33,946 nt of DNA from Planctomycetaceae bacterium (GTDB lineage Bacteria; Planctomycetota; Planctomycetia; Pirellulales; UBA1268), in contig CANHCU010000032.1 in NCBI GenBank assembly GCA_947459185.1, positions 1 through 33,946 of the forward strand. Reading direction: 5' to 3'. A model generated the notes under the pieces. The model saw only the letters and a list, made by a program, of their open reading frames with translations. It was not told the origin of the DNA and did no database searches. The first letter of the stretch is position 1, and the number at the start of each line of letters is the position of its first letter. This document shows positions 15,460-27,290 of this stretch, in pieces. The translations under genes and the position numbers were made by a program.

Positions 15460-16623
15460 ATGGACTCCATCAGCCGCCACGAACAGTTGCTCCGTGTCTT
15501 TCACCTGATCGACATACTGTTTAGTGCCCGCCATCCGCTCACGATCGCGGAGCTCAAGGACCGGCTCCGCGACCGCGGCGTGATCGACGAGATGTCCGAC
15601 AAAAACGTCCGCCGCGACATCGAGTTCCTGGAGAAGTTCGGCTACGCCGTCACGCAGACCAAGAAACGCACCGACCGCGGCACCACCTGCCAGGCCTGGT
15701 CGATCGAGCCGGGCAAGGGGGCGGCGGAACTCAAAACCCCCCCCATCTCACTGCCCGAGCTCCTCTCGCTCGCAGTTGCCCGTGACTTCCTCACGCCGCT
15801 GGCCGGCACCTTCTACTGGCGCGGCATCAGCCAGCTGATCGCGAAACTCGAGCAGATCGCGACGCCACAGCTCTTGGAATATGTCGAGGCACATCGAGAG
15901 GGCCTGCTTATCCACCCAAAGCCCGCGGAGGCCAAGTATCGGACCCGTATGCTCAACGCGATCAACCGAGCCATCCGCAATACGGTTGAGCTCGAGATCC
16001 GCTACACGAGCCTTGCCGACGCGAAGCCGAAGAAATACACGATCCGGCCCGAGTCGCTCGTGCTTTACGACGGCAGCGTCTACATCGCGGGATGTCGCGT
16101 GGCACCGGCGGCCGAGAAGCCAGTCCGTGCCGCGACGCAGTCGAAGGCCGCCGCGAAGCAGGCCTACGAATCTCAGGGCCGCGCCACTGCGGAGTCCGAC
16201 AACGCCATCCGGTTCTTCAAGCTCGATCGCGTGGCTGAGGCGAAGCCCACGTCGCGAACCTTCACGCCATCAGCCGAGTCGGTCGAGTCGCTCCTCGCCG
16301 ACAGCATCACGATCTTCCGCTCGGCGGATCCGCCGCGACAGTATCGGATCCGCGTGCAGGCCGCCCGCGCCCGCTGGGCCTGCGAGAAGCCGTTTCATCC
16401 GGGGCAGAAGGTCAGCCCGCAGGCCGACGGTAGCGTGATCCTCGACATCGAACGAGCCTGGGACGACGAGATGGTCCCGCAGCTGCTGGGCCTGGCCGAC
16501 ATGGTCGAGGTGCTCGAGCCCGAAGACATTCGCGACCGTCTGCGTGAGACCGCGCAGCGGATCGCCGGAATGTATATGTGTCACCATATTCGCGAATTCG
16601 AGGCCCTGCGTGTCGGCAGCTGA
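15460..16623 (+). CDS. WYL-domain transcriptional regulator
   Basis: A 387-residue regulator. Residues 1-80 form a DeoR-like winged helix (HPLTIAELKDRLRDRG, then NVRRDIEFLEKFGYAV as the recognition and wing region). The middle and end form WYL and WCX domains: TVELEIRYTSLADAKPKKYTIRPESLVLYDGSVYIAGCR (about 176-214) is the WYL core. The eponymous Trp-Tyr-Leu here reads Val-Tyr-Ile. WYL domains bind small ligands or nucleic acid, and several control defence or DNA-damage genes. The start is the ATG at 15460; the frame is open upstream but without family likeness. It overlaps the next gene's GTG by 14 bases and so may be co-transcribed with it. Its target is unknown. Confidence 0.85.
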   Translation: MDSISRHEQLLRVFHLIDILFSARHPLTIAELKDRLRDRGVIDEMSDKNVRRDIEFLEKFGYAVTQTKKRTDRGTTCQAWSIEPGKGAAELKTPPISLPELLSLAVARDFLTPLAGTFYWRGISQLIAKLEQIATPQLLEYVEAHREGLLIHPKPAEAKYRTRMLNAINRAIRNTVELEIRYTSLADAKPKKYTIRPESLVLYDGSVYIAGCRVAPAAEKPVRAATQSKAAAKQAYESQGRATAESDNAIRFFKLDRVAEAKPTSRTFTPSAESVESLLADSITIFRSADPPRQYRIRVQAARARWACEKPFHPGQKVSPQADGSVILDIERAWDDEMVPQLLGLADMVEVLEPEDIRDRLRETAQRIAGMYMCHHIREFEALRVGS

Positions 16624-18154
16624 TCCATCCTCCGTGCCATCTCATCCTGCCGCTCCGCGGCTGCCGCGCCGGCAGTTTGCAGTCGGCGGCCTTGCCGCCG
16701 CGACGCTCTCGTTGGCTGGACGCAGCGCGGGGGCCAAGGGCAACGCGGCCGTGGCCGAGGCTGAGCCGCCAGCGGAGGCGAAGCGTGGCGATGCACCGCG
16801 TGCCACAGGTCCGCTCGCCGACTATGCCCATGCCGCCGATCCCGCCACCAGGTTCGAGCCGGTCTCGCACGGAGAACTCCCCGGTGGCACCTGGCGGACG
16901 TTTCGACTGGTGAGCCAGCGGTGGCGCGGCGTGGAGTGGACGCACGAGCTTTCGCTCTACGTGCCCGCGGCCGTCGTCGCGGCCCGCGGCGCTGGCGACG
17001 GGCCCATGCTGCTTTGGATCGACGGCGGCTCCTCCCAGAAGCTGCCCGCGGCAGATGCCGGCCCGTCCGACGCTGTGAAGTCGGCCGCGAAGGCAGCCGA
17101 TGCGGCGGGACTGCCAGTCGCGGTGATCAGACAGGTGCCCTACCAGCCGATGTTTGGCGGGCTCATGGAAGATGGCCTGATCGCCCATTCGTTCGTGGAG
17201 TATGTGAAGACCGGCGACCCGACCTGGCCGCTGCTCCTGCCGATGGTGAAGGCCGCCGTCGCGGCGATGGACGCGGCTGTCGAGATCGCCCGCACCGAAT
17301 GGAAGCTCGACGTCGATGGCTTTGTCGTCACTGGTGCCAGCAAACGCGGCTGGACGAGCTGGCTGACCACGGCGATCGATCCTCGTGTCGTGGGCGTCGT
17401 GCCGCAGGTGATCGACATGCTGTCGATGGACCGCCACCTGCGGCTGCAGACGCAGAGCTTCGGTGGGCTTTCGGACAAGCTCACCGACTACACATCGCGC
17501 GGGATCGAGAAACTGCTCGGCACGCCCCGTGGCCGCGAGCTGATCGGCATCGTTGATCCGTTCAGCTACCGCGACCGACTGACGGCGCCGAAGCTGATTT
17601 CGCTCGGCACGAACGATCCCTACTGGCCTCTTGAATCGCTCGACCTCTACCGCGGCGACCTGCCTGGCCCCTGCTGGGTATCGTATTGCCCGAATGCGGG
17701 CCACGGCATTCCAATGCAGCGGTGGGCCGGGCTTGTGATCGCCATGGGGAAGCACGTGTCGGGAGACGAGCCTCTGCCCGATGTCCGCTGGCGGTTTGCT
17801 CCAGGTGGTGACGGCGTTGCCTGCGTGCGGCATGCAGCCCCGCGACCCGAACGGGTGGTACTCTGGGAGACGGAGTCGGCCACGCGGGATTTCGCCAGTC
17901 GAAGTGGCTGCCGGCGGCCTTGGCAGGGGACGGCCCCGAGTGGGAGGTGCCTCTGGGCGCGGGAATGGCCGAGGGTGGAGGTCGCTGGAAGGCTGCGGTC
18001 GTCGAGGTGCACTATGCTCGTAACCCGATTCCGCTCGTCCTCACCACGAGCGTTCATATGCAGGAGCGGAAAGGCTGATCGACCCGGCTGCCGGGTTGTG
18101 CAACACAGGAGCGTCGGCACCCATGCGTTGGTTTTGGATCGATCGATTCACTGA
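16610..18154 (+). CDS. PhoPQ-activated pathogenicity-related (PqaA-like) protein, probable frameshift near 3' end
   Basis: An alpha/beta-hydrolase-like secreted protein of the PqaA family. A twin-arginine-like signal (PRRQFAVGGLAAATLSLAG) opens it. Family blocks follow: GPMLLWIDGGSSQ, VIRQVPYQPM, VVTGASKRGWTSWLTTAIDPRV (G-x-S-x-R-G elbow) and ISLGTNDPYWPLES. After WETESATRDF the frame continues as Arg/Ser-rich sequence unlike the family and runs into the FabZ-like gene. Shifting frame at about 17893 gives RQSKWLPAAL and on to VLTTSVHMQERKG, ending with a stop at 18076-18078, which fits the PqaA C-terminus. A single missing C (TTCGCC for TTCCGCC) would explain this. It is either a real mutation or a sequencing error. 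The start could be the GTG at 16610 or 16634. Confidence 0.8.
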   Translation: MSAADPSSVPSHPAAPRLPRRQFAVGGLAAATLSLAGRSAGAKGNAAVAEAEPPAEAKRGDAPRATGPLADYAHAADPATRFEPVSHGELPGGTWRTFRLVSQRWRGVEWTHELSLYVPAAVVAARGAGDGPMLLWIDGGSSQKLPAADAGPSDAVKSAAKAADAAGLPVAVIRQVPYQPMFGGLMEDGLIAHSFVEYVKTGDPTWPLLLPMVKAAVAAMDAAVEIARTEWKLDVDGFVVTGASKRGWTSWLTTAIDPRVVGVVPQVIDMLSMDRHLRLQTQSFGGLSDKLTDYTSRGIEKLLGTPRGRELIGIVDPFSYRDRLTAPKLISLGTNDPYWPLESLDLYRGDLPGPCWVSYCPNAGHGIPMQRWAGLVIAMGKHVSGDEPLPDVRWRFAPGGDGVACVRHAAPRPERVVLWETESATRDFASRSGCRRPWQGTAPSGRCLWAREWPRVEVAGRLRSSRCTMLVTRFRSSSPRAFICRSGKADRPGCRVVQHRSVGTHALVLDRSIH

Positions 18155-18629
18155 GTTCGTCCGGCACCGTCGCGCGCGGGCCGTGAAAGCCGTGACGCTG
18201 GCCGAGGAGCACCTGCACGACCACTTCCCCGGCGCGGCGATGATGCCGGCGACGCTCGTGCTCGAGGGGATGGCGCAGACGGCGGGGCTGCTCGTTGCCG
18301 ATTCGCTCGAATACCGTCGTCAGGTCGTACTGGCGAAGGTGGGGGGCGTGCGGCTGGCCTTCGAGGCGGTTCCGGGCGACATGATCGAATATCTCGCCGA
18401 GATCGTCGAACTCTCCGAGATGGGCTCCGTGGTGAAGGTGACCAGCCGGATCGGCGACCGTGAGCATGGCGAAGCGGAACTTTATTACGGCCATCTCGAG
18501 GCGGGCACGACGGTGCCACGGCTGTTCAAGAACCACGAAATGATGCGGTGGCTCGACTCGCTGCGGATCTTCGACGTCGCCGTCAACGAGGACGGCACGC
18601 CGGTCACGCGTGGCTCCGGGCCGGCATAG
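18123..18629 (+). CDS. FabZ-like 3-hydroxyacyl-ACP dehydratase
   Basis: A 168-residue hot-dog-fold protein. The active-site segment HDHFPGAAMMPATLVLEGMAQTAGLL places the catalytic His (H34) and the Glu (E48) on the long helix as in FabZ, which removes water from 3-hydroxyacyl-ACP in fatty acid synthesis. Next come KVGGVRLAFEAVPGD and GEAELYYG strands, also typical. It is a standalone, so it may be a secondary homologue serving a lipid or polyketide route; FabZ itself is usually near lpx or fab genes. The start is the ATG at 18123 with AGGAG 11 bases upstream. Its 3' end overlaps the convergent maltokinase gene by 26 bases. Confidence 0.8.
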   Translation: MRWFWIDRFTEFVRHRRARAVKAVTLAEEHLHDHFPGAAMMPATLVLEGMAQTAGLLVADSLEYRRQVVLAKVGGVRLAFEAVPGDMIEYLAEIVELSEMGSVVKVTSRIGDREHGEAELYYGHLEAGTTVPRLFKNHEMMRWLDSLRIFDVAVNEDGTPVTRGSGPA

Positions 18630-20075
18630 CCATCGCATCCTCGATCGCGGCCAGTGGCACGTCGATCCAGTCGGGGCGGTTGTTCAGTTCGTAGGCGAGT
18701 TCATAGATCGCCTTGTCGAGCTTGAACACGGCCAACAGGGCGTCGGCAGTTTCGCGATCGGCCGGCCACCAGGGCTGACCGGCGGCCACCTCGCGGTAGG
18801 CGGCGAGGTAGCAGGCTTCCAGCCGCTCGAGGTCCGCCGAGGCATAAGGCCTGCCCGTGAGTTTCGCCACGTGCCGCAGCAGATAGTCGAACGAGCGGCA
18901 CATGCCGGCGACGTCCTTGGCAGCGGCGGTCTTGCCGCGACGCTCGGCGAGCGGCCGGCCGGGCTCTCCCTCGAAGTCGATCACGAGCACGCTCCCCTGC
19001 TCCGCCACTCGCGACTGGCTGTCGTGCTCTACCACGAGCAGTTGGCCCAGATGGTAGTCGCCATGCACGCGAATCATGGTTGTAGCGGGGACGAGGCTTG
19101 GGAGACTGTCAAAGCGGCTGACGAGCGTTGACCGCGCATGCAGCACGGCGGCGAGTCGGCGGGAGAGCGACGGCTCCAGATGGGGCCGTCGCGACTCGAT
19201 CAAGGAAAACACCTGTTCTGCGTGGGCGGCCATCCCCATCGCGGTCACCTGCCCGCTCGCTGGGGTCATCGCCTCCGGTGCGAAGGCCGGGATGTCGGGC
19301 CGTGCGGCCAGCGCCTGATGCATCTGTCCCGTGGCCCGGCCGATGGCCGCGACGATCTCGAGAACCTCGTCGCCGTGTGAGCAAGACAGCCTGTCTTCGG
19401 CTGTCTGGGAGTCGGTTAGCAGTCCCACGAGTTTGTCCCAGCCGGTCGTGTATCCCGGAGCAAACTCGTGCACCGTGGCGAGCGCTGTCGAGGCAGCTGC
19501 GAAAGGGCTGTCTGCGGGCACGTATTCCAGCCAGCCGCAGAGCCGAGGCGTGCCCGACCACGGCGATGCCGCGGCGAAGAATTCGCCGAGTTCCACCTCC
19601 GGCTGGGTACCCGTCCGGCAGCGACGAATCAGCTTGACGATCCAGGCGGTCGAACCGGACCGCACCACGAACGACGTATTGGAGGCATCGCCACCGATCG
19701 GCAGCACCGTCAGGGAGTCGGTCGGTGCGACAGCCCCTGCCCCTCCTGCTCGACCTCCGATGGAGTGGCCGACGAGTGCTCCGTGGCGTCCTGTCAGAGA
19801 ACCCCCGGTGAGCACCATCTCGACCAGGCTCCGCGCCGCCGCGAGCGTGGCCGCGGCATCGTCTCCAGCGGCGTCGCTTATCACGACATACCGTGGTGAT
19901 GCATCAGATCCGGCCAGACGCACGTCGGCCAGCATGAGTTCGACGGAGCCATCAGCAGCCATGGTGAACCGCTCATGCACGGTCGTTCGCTCGATCGTCG
20001 CCGCCTTGTCGGCAAACCACCGCGCGGCCGGCAGCAACTGGGCCAGGCGGGACGCGATCGTGGCGTCATCGAGCG

Positions 20076-20079
<4 letters not shown>
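18604..20079 (-). CDS. Maltokinase (Mak/Pep2 type)
   Basis: A 491-residue kinase with the aminoglycoside-phosphotransferase fold, predicted to make maltose 1-phosphate from maltose and ATP. The catalytic loop HGDYHLGQLLV (339-349) and the metal-binding DFEGEP (368-373) are intact; IVKLIRR (about 147-153) offers the ATP-binding Lys. The cap region (LPAARWFADK, about 16-25) and the end (LDKAIYELAYELNNRPDWIDVPL) match maltokinases closely. The ATG overlaps the stop of glgE by four bases (ATGA), so its product should be made in step with GlgE, which uses maltose 1-phosphate. In other bacteria this enzyme is often fused to TreS; here it is free, and no treS is in the window. Confidence 0.88.
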
Positions 20080-22064
<1,985 letters not shown>

Positions 22065-22099
22065 GTATTCTTTCCGGCGGTGGTGCGCGTACGGTTGCC

Positions 22100-22129
22100 C
22101 TGTCCGCACGATTGCTCTGTCCGCACGAT
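22100..22129 (-). promoter_or_regulatory. 13-base direct repeat upstream of glgE
   Basis: CTGTCCGCACGAT occurs at 22100-22112 and again at 22117-22129, a period of 17 bases, 36-65 bases upstream of the glgE start. Two identical sites at this distance suggest binding of a regulator to the glgE-maltokinase promoter. The repeat could also be a chance local duplication. Confidence 0.4.
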
Positions 22130-22337
22130 CGATTGACCTATGAGGCGAAAGTGTAGGAATGAGGGCTGAAAAACGCGACAGCACCGGCCGCCATGACCGA
22201 CAACCAGCCCGCCTTCAGGACGATTGCCTGCGACGTTCCGGTGGAATTGCGGCACCGTACTGCCGCCGTCTGCGTGCCGGCGCTAGCCCGCGGCAGCTGA
22301 GCAGGTGGTGCCGTCGTTGTCATGCCGAGAGCAGTGG

Positions 22338-23801
22338 TCAGGCCAGAATGCCCTTCACCACGTGGCCGTGCACGTCGGTGAGCCGGTAGTCGCGGCCCTG
22401 GAAGCGGTAGGTGAGCCGCTCGTGGTCGACGCCGAGGCAGTGCAACAGCGTCGCGTTCAAATCGTGGATGTGCACGGGATCCTGCACGATGTTGTAGCCG
22501 TAGTCGTCGGTCACGCCGTGGACGACGCCAGGCTTCACGCCGCCGCCGGCCAGCCAGATCGAGAAGCAGCGGCCGTGATGGTCGCGGCCGTAGTCTTCCA
22601 CGAGGCCGCCCTGGCCGTAGACCGTGCGGCCAAACTCCCCCGCCCAGACGACGAGCGTCTCGTCGAGCAGGCCGCGGGCCGCGAGGTCCTCGACGAGCGC
22701 CGCCTGCGGCTGGTCGATGTCGCGGCACTGCTTGGGGATGTTGCTCATCAGATTGTTGTGCTGGTCCCAGCCGCGGTGGTAGAGCTGCACGAACCGCACG
22801 CCCCGCTCCACCAGCCGCCGCGCGAGCAGGCAGTTGGCGGCGAACGTACCGGGCTTGCGGCTGTCGGGGCCGTAGTGATCGAAGGTGGCCGCCGACTCGC
22901 CCGACAGGTCGGTGAGTTCGGGCACCGAGGCCTGCATCCGAAACGCCATCTCATACTGCGCGACCCGCGCGGCGATTTCCGGGTCGCCATTCCGCTCCCG
23001 CTGGAGCGTGTGCAGCTCGGCGAGGCCGTCGAGCATGCTCCGCCGCAGTTGCCGGCTCACGCCCGGCGGATCGTTCAAGTAGAGCACCGGGTCGCCGCCG
23101 CTGCGGAGCTTCACCCCCTGGTGGCTCGACGGTAGAAAGCCCGAGCCCCAGAGCCGTTCGAGCAGACCCTGATTCGAATCAGCGCCGCTGCCCTGCGAGA
23201 GCATGACGACGAACGACGGGAGGTCGTCGGCCTCCGAACCGAGGCCGTAGCTCAGCCAGGCGCCGAAGGAAGCGCGGCCCGGCTGCTGCGAGCCGGTCTG
23301 GATGAACGTGATGGCGGGATCGTGGTTGATCGCCTCGGTGTGCATAGAGCGGATGAGGCAGAGCTTGTCGATCACCCGCCCCGTGTGCGGCAGGAGTTCG
23401 CTGATCGACGTGCCCGACTGGCCGCACTGGCGGAAACCGTATTTCGAGGCGATGACGGGAAAATTCTTCTGGCCCGAGGTCATGCCGGTGAGCCGCTGGC
23501 CCATGCGGATCGAGTCGGGCAGTTCGGTGCCGTGCTGCGACACGAGCCCGGGCTTCGGGTCGAAGAGCTCGAGGTGCGAGGGCCCTCCCGACTGAAAGAG
23601 ATAGATCACCCGCTTCGCCCGGGGCGCGAAGTGGAGCGCGGGCAGGGCCGGCGACGCGATCGCATCCCGCGAGAGCAGCGACGACATCGCGGCCATCGAG
23701 GCGGCCGTCGCGGAGCCGCCGAGGAAGGCGCGGCGGCCCAGCAGCGTGTGCAGGTGCGCCAGGTCGGGATTCAGTTTTTGGAGATCGTTTCGTCGAGGCA
23801 T
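22338..23801 (-). CDS. DUF1501 domain-containing protein (Tat-exported)
   Basis: A 487-residue protein of the DUF1501 family, related to alkaline-phosphatase/sulfatase-like folds. A twin-arginine signal ([16 protein letters not shown], about 20-35) marks export of a folded protein. Family blocks follow: [24 protein letters not shown], the [11 protein letters not shown] segment and, near the end, [16 protein letters not shown] with [19 protein letters not shown]. The Asp/His residues in these blocks are suited to metal binding. DUF1501 genes are amplified in planctomycetes and almost always follow a PSCyt1-DUF1549-DUF1553 gene, as here, where the two overlap by 31 bases. The pair probably forms one exported system; its substrate (often proposed to be sulfated or other complex polysaccharides) is unproven. 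Confidence 0.92.
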   Translation of the reverse strand: MPRRNDLQKLNPDLAHLHTLLGRRAFLGGSATAASMAAMSSLLSRDAIASPALPALHFAPRAKRVIYLFQSGGPSHLELFDPKPGLVSQHGTELPDSIRMGQRLTGMTSGQKNFPVIASKYGFRQCGQSGTSISELLPHTGRVIDKLCLIRSMHTEAINHDPAITFIQTGSQQPGRASFGAWLSYGLGSEADDLPSFVVMLSQGSGADSNQGLLERLWGSGFLPSSHQGVKLRSGGDPVLYLNDPPGVSRQLRRSMLDGLAELHTLQRERNGDPEIAARVAQYEMAFRMQASVPELTDLSGESAATFDHYGPDSRKPGTFAANCLLARRLVERGVRFVQLYHRGWDQHNNLMSNIPKQCRDIDQPQAALVEDLAARGLLDETLVVWAGEFGRTVYGQGGLVEDYGRDHHGRCFSIWLAGGGVKPGVVHGVTDDYGYNIVQDPVHIHDLNATLLHCLGVDHERLTYRFQGRDYRLTDVHGHVVKGILA

Positions 23802-26800
23802 AGGAGGGTGCTCCCCACGACCGTCCAGGCGGCCAGTTCGTCCGGCGGCAGTGGGCAGTCTTGTGCGTCGTTGATGGCGACGAGCCGCCGCGCGGCCTCG
23901 GCGTCGCCCTGGAAATGTCGGCGGAATTCGTTGAGCTTCGTGAGGAGCAGATCGATTTCCCGCGGCGCGGCATCGCGGGCCAGCACGAGCCGGCAGGCAT
24001 GGGCGATGATTTCGCGGTCACGGCGGGCTGGATCGCCTGTCGACGCGCTGCCGCGGTCGGCGAGCGCGACGGCCCGCAACGCCACGCCCCGGGCTGCCTC
24101 CACGTAGGTCGGATCGTTCATGAGCACGAGGGCCTGGAGCGGCGTGCTCGTGCGGCTGCGGCGGATGACGCAGGTCTCGCGGTCGGGGGCGTCGAAGACG
24201 GCCAGTGCCGGTGGCGGGCAGGTCCGCTTCCAAAACGTGTAGAGGCTCCGCCGATGGAGGCCGTCGCCGGAGTCGGGCACATAGGTCGCCTGATGCAGCA
24301 CAGACACCTCCTCCCAGAGGCCGGCCGGCTGGAAGGGCTTCACGCTCGGGCCTCCAACGCGCTCCACGAGCAGTCCGCCCGCGAAGAGCGCCTGGTCGCG
24401 GACCATCTCGGCCGGCAGGCGGAAGCGGGGTCCGCGGGCGAGCAGCCGGTTGTCGGGATCGCGGACGAACGCCTCCGGGGCCGCCTCGGCTGCCTGCCGA
24501 TAGGTCGCCGAGAGCACGATCGACTTGAGGATTGACCGCATGTTCCAGCCCCCCTCGATGAGGTCGCTGGCAAGATGGTCGAGCAGTTCGGGATGTGTGG
24601 GGGGCGAGCCCTGGGCGCCGAAGTCCTCAACCGTCTCGACCAAGCCCCGGCCGAAGAGCATCTCCCACCAGCGATTGACGGCCACGCGGGCGGTGAGCGG
24701 ATGCCGCGGATCGACGAGCCAGCGGGCCAGTGCCAACCGGTTGGCGGCGACGCCTGCGGGCAGCGGCGGCAGCCAGGCAGGCACGCCAGGCTCGACAGTG
24801 TCGCGGGGCTGGTCGTATTGGCCGCGGTTGAGCACGTGGGCCTGCCGCGGCGTGTCGAGGTCGGCCATCACCATCACGCGGGTCGTCCTCGCGTCGATCG
24901 CCTCGATGCGTTCGTCGACCTGCTTGAGCCGGGCGGCCGTCGCGTCGGCCTCCGCCTTCGTAGGCTCCGGCTTGCTTGCGTCTTTCGTCGGCAACGCCGC
25001 CTTCAGTTCGGCCTTGGCCGCGATCAACGCGGCCAGTTCGCTCTCGTCGGCATAGTTTCGCAGGGCGATCGTCGGCTCTCCCACGCGAATGAGTTTCTTG
25101 CTCGCGTAGGCCACGGGCGGATCGGGGATGTTGTTGAAGAAGGCGAAGAGCCGGTAATAGTCGCGCTGCGAGATCGGATCAAACTTGTGGTCGTGGCAGC
25201 GGGCGCACTGGAGCGTGAGCCCCATGAAGGCGGTGGCGGCCGTCTGGATCCGGTCGGCCACATATTCAACGCGGTATTCTTCCGGGATGATGCCCCCTTC
25301 GGTTGTGAGCACGTGGTTGCGGCCGAAGCCGGTTGCGATCCGCTGCTGCCGGCCGGCATCGGGCAGGAGATCGCCGGCGAGCTGCTCCACGATGAAGCGG
25401 TCGTAGGGCATGTTGCGGGCGAAGGCTTCGATCACCCAGTCACGCCACGGCCACTGCGTCCGTTCCTCGTCGTTGTTGTAGCCGTTGGTGTCGGCGTAGC
25501 GGGCGACGTCGAGCCACTGCAACGCCATCCGCTCGGCATGCCGTGGCGAGGCGAGCAGCCGATCGACCACCTGCTCATGGGCGCCGGCCGACTGGTCGGC
25601 GAGGAACGCGGCCCGCTCGTCGGGCGTCGGCGGCAGGCCGGTGAGGTCGAGCGAGACCCGCCGCAGCCATGCCTCCCGTGAGGCTTCTGCCGCGGGTGCG
25701 AGCTTTTCCTGGGCGAGACGGGCGAGCACGAATTGATCGATCGCGTTGCGGGGCCAGCCGATGTGCGGGCCGGCGGCGGGAACGGGGACCGCCGGACGCT
25801 GCACCGGCTGAAACGCCCAGTGCGGCTCGTATCCGGCTCCTTGGGCGATCCACTGCTGGAGCAGTTCGATCTGCTGCGACGAGAGCGGCTTCTTGAAGGC
25901 CGGCGGCGGCATGACCGTGTCGTCATCGGTCGACGTGATCCGGGCCACGAGTTCGCTCTCGGCAATCTTTCCGGGCACGATCGCCCGCATGCCGGAATCG
26001 AGCGCCGCGAGTGCCGATTCGCGGAGATCGAGCCGCAGCCCGGCCTCGCGGGAGTGTTCGTCGAGGCCGTGGCAGTTGAAGCAGTGGGTGGCGAGGATCG
26101 GCTGAATGTCGCGGGTGTAGGAGAGCCGCCGCGAGGACTGGTTCGTGGCAGGGGTTGCGTCGGCGGCCTGAGGCATGAGGCCCAGACCTGCGACCCTGTC
26201 GAGCATCCGTCCGGCGACGAGCTTCATGCCCGCGTAGTTCCAGTGGTTGGGATCGCGGAGGGGGGCGTCGAGCGTGTCGACGGAGGAGGTGCCCGGCACT
26301 TTTTTGCACAGTTCTTCGATGGCGGCGTTGTAGGCCGCGTAGCGAGGCATGAACCGTGTCATCACGATCGGCGTGTCGCCGCCGATCTCCTTCCGCAGTT
26401 GGGCCAGATGCTCCTCGACGGCCGGTTTCCATTGCTCCAGTGGCGTGCCCGCGATCGTGTCGTTGATACCGAGTGAAAAAAGGACGACAGTCCGCACCTG
26501 CTCATCCCCGAGCAGTCGCTTCGCCGCGGCGATCCGGCTGCGAAACGTCTGGAAATACCTGCCGTCAGCCGCCCATTCCGCGATCCTGCTGCCCCCCTGG
26601 CCGGTCTTCACCAGGTAGACCGGCAGGCTCTCCTTGGGCATCCGCTCGGCCCTGTTTGCCAGCTCCAGTTCGAAACCGTGTGTTTCCGTGGGCTTGAGCC
26701 CCGCGTGGCCCAGCAGATTGTTGGTGCCGATGTCGAGGGGCCGGAAGACGAGCGCCTCGTTGTCGAGAATCTGCACCGCTGAACGTGGGGCGAGTTCCTC

Positions 26801-26992
26801 GGTGGTAGCCTCGGAATTGAGGGCGAATCCACCGGAGTTGCTTTCACCGGTGATGATCACGAGCAGCTTCGGCCGTCGCCCGCCGTCCGCCGGCTCTTCG
26901 GCGCGAGCGGAGAGAGCACCGACCGTGATCAACACGGTCGCAAGCATCGCGATGGCCAGATGGTGCAGCGTGCGATCGATCATAGGGCTCAT
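23771..26992 (-). CDS. SGNH hydrolase - PSCyt1 - DUF1549 - DUF1553 fusion protein
   Basis: A 1073-residue exported protein. After a signal peptide (ends about 31, ALSARA) comes an SGNH/sialate-esterase-like domain (about 40-270): GESNSGG (49-55) with the nucleophile Ser, GQGG (131-134), GIND (175-178) and DPNH (247-250), the last giving the Asp-His pair. Planctomycete cytochrome domain PSCyt1 follows (about 293-375) with heme-binding C304-x-x-C307-H308 and a possible Met ligand at MPPP (361). DUF1549 (about 410-630) contains the second C596-x-x-C599-H600, then a charged helical linker (about 645-710), then DUF1553 (about 745-1050) with [19 protein letters not shown]. The usual family member begins at PSCyt1; the esterase in front is the odd part. 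It is read through without a stop or frameshift. Confidence 0.9.
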   Translation of the reverse strand: MSPMIDRTLHHLAIAMLATVLITVGALSARAEEPADGGRRPKLLVIITGESNSGGFALNSEATTEELAPRSAVQILDNEALVFRPLDIGTNNLLGHAGLKPTETHGFELELANRAERMPKESLPVYLVKTGQGGSRIAEWAADGRYFQTFRSRIAAAKRLLGDEQVRTVVLFSLGINDTIAGTPLEQWKPAVEEHLAQLRKEIGGDTPIVMTRFMPRYAAYNAAIEELCKKVPGTSSVDTLDAPLRDPNHWNYAGMKLVAGRMLDRVAGLGLMPQAADATPATNQSSRRLSYTRDIQPILATHCFNCHGLDEHSREAGLRLDLRESALAALDSGMRAIVPGKIAESELVARITSTDDDTVMPPPAFKKPLSSQQIELLQQWIAQGAGYEPHWAFQPVQRPAVPVPAAGPHIGWPRNAIDQFVLARLAQEKLAPAAEASREAWLRRVSLDLTGLPPTPDERAAFLADQSAGAHEQVVDRLLASPRHAERMALQWLDVARYADTNGYNNDEERTQWPWRDWVIEAFARNMPYDRFIVEQLAGDLLPDAGRQQRIATGFGRNHVLTTEGGIIPEEYRVEYVADRIQTAATAFMGLTLQCARCHDHKFDPISQRDYYRLFAFFNNIPDPPVAYASKKLIRVGEPTIALRNYADESELAALIAAKAELKAALPTKDASKPEPTKAEADATAARLKQVDERIEAIDARTTRVMVMADLDTPRQAHVLNRGQYDQPRDTVEPGVPAWLPPLPAGVAANRLALARWLVDPRHPLTARVAVNRWWEMLFGRGLVETVEDFGAQGSPPTHPELLDHLASDLIEGGWNMRSILKSIVLSATYRQAAEAAPEAFVRDPDNRLLARGPRFRLPAEMVRDQALFAGGLLVERVGGPSVKPFQPAGLWEEVSVLHQATYVPDSGDGLHRRSLYTFWKRTCPPPALAVFDAPDRETCVIRRSRTSTPLQALVLMNDPTYVEAARGVALRAVALADRGSASTGDPARRDREIIAHACRLVLARDAAPREIDLLLTKLNEFRRHFQGDAEAARRLVAINDAQDCPLPPDELAAWTVVGSTLLCLDETISKN

Positions 26993-27204
26993 AATACCAA
27001 CGGCCGGGGCTCGCTGTCAGGCTCGGTGATCGGGGTAATCAGGCCGTCGCGTCGAGCAGGCCGCGCATGGGCGAATGCTCGGAGCGTTAGGACGAAGCGG
27101 GGTCAACTCCCTCTACGATAGCTGCCCGGCCGCTTGTAACGGGTGTGCATGCGCCCGTTCCCGGTGCGTCACACGCCACGCGGTGCCGTCACGGGCGGCC
27201 GGCC

Positions 27205-27256
27205 TATACTGCTCTTTGAACAGGGGTTTGACTTTTCGATCCCTGAACCCTCTATC
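27205..27256 (+). promoter_or_regulatory. Candidate promoter elements upstream of mqnB
   Basis: TATACT (27205-27210) is a good -10 box without a clear -35. A second option is TTGACT (27228-27233), 17 bases before TCTATC (27251-27256). Both lie within 86 bases of the mqnB start. Neither is strong. Confidence 0.3.
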
Positions 27257-27290
27257 CCTGAAGCAAGCCCAGAGCGGACGACAGACTCGG

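Noticed and set aside
16412-17833. 473-codon minus-strand frame opposite the PqaA-like gene
   Set aside because: No family likeness, Arg/His-rich shadow composition; the plus strand has clear WYL and PqaA blocks.
24575-25681. 368-codon plus-strand frame opposite the PSCyt1-DUF1549 region
   Set aside because: Shadow frame; the opposite strand carries the CxxCH and DUF1549/1553 motifs.
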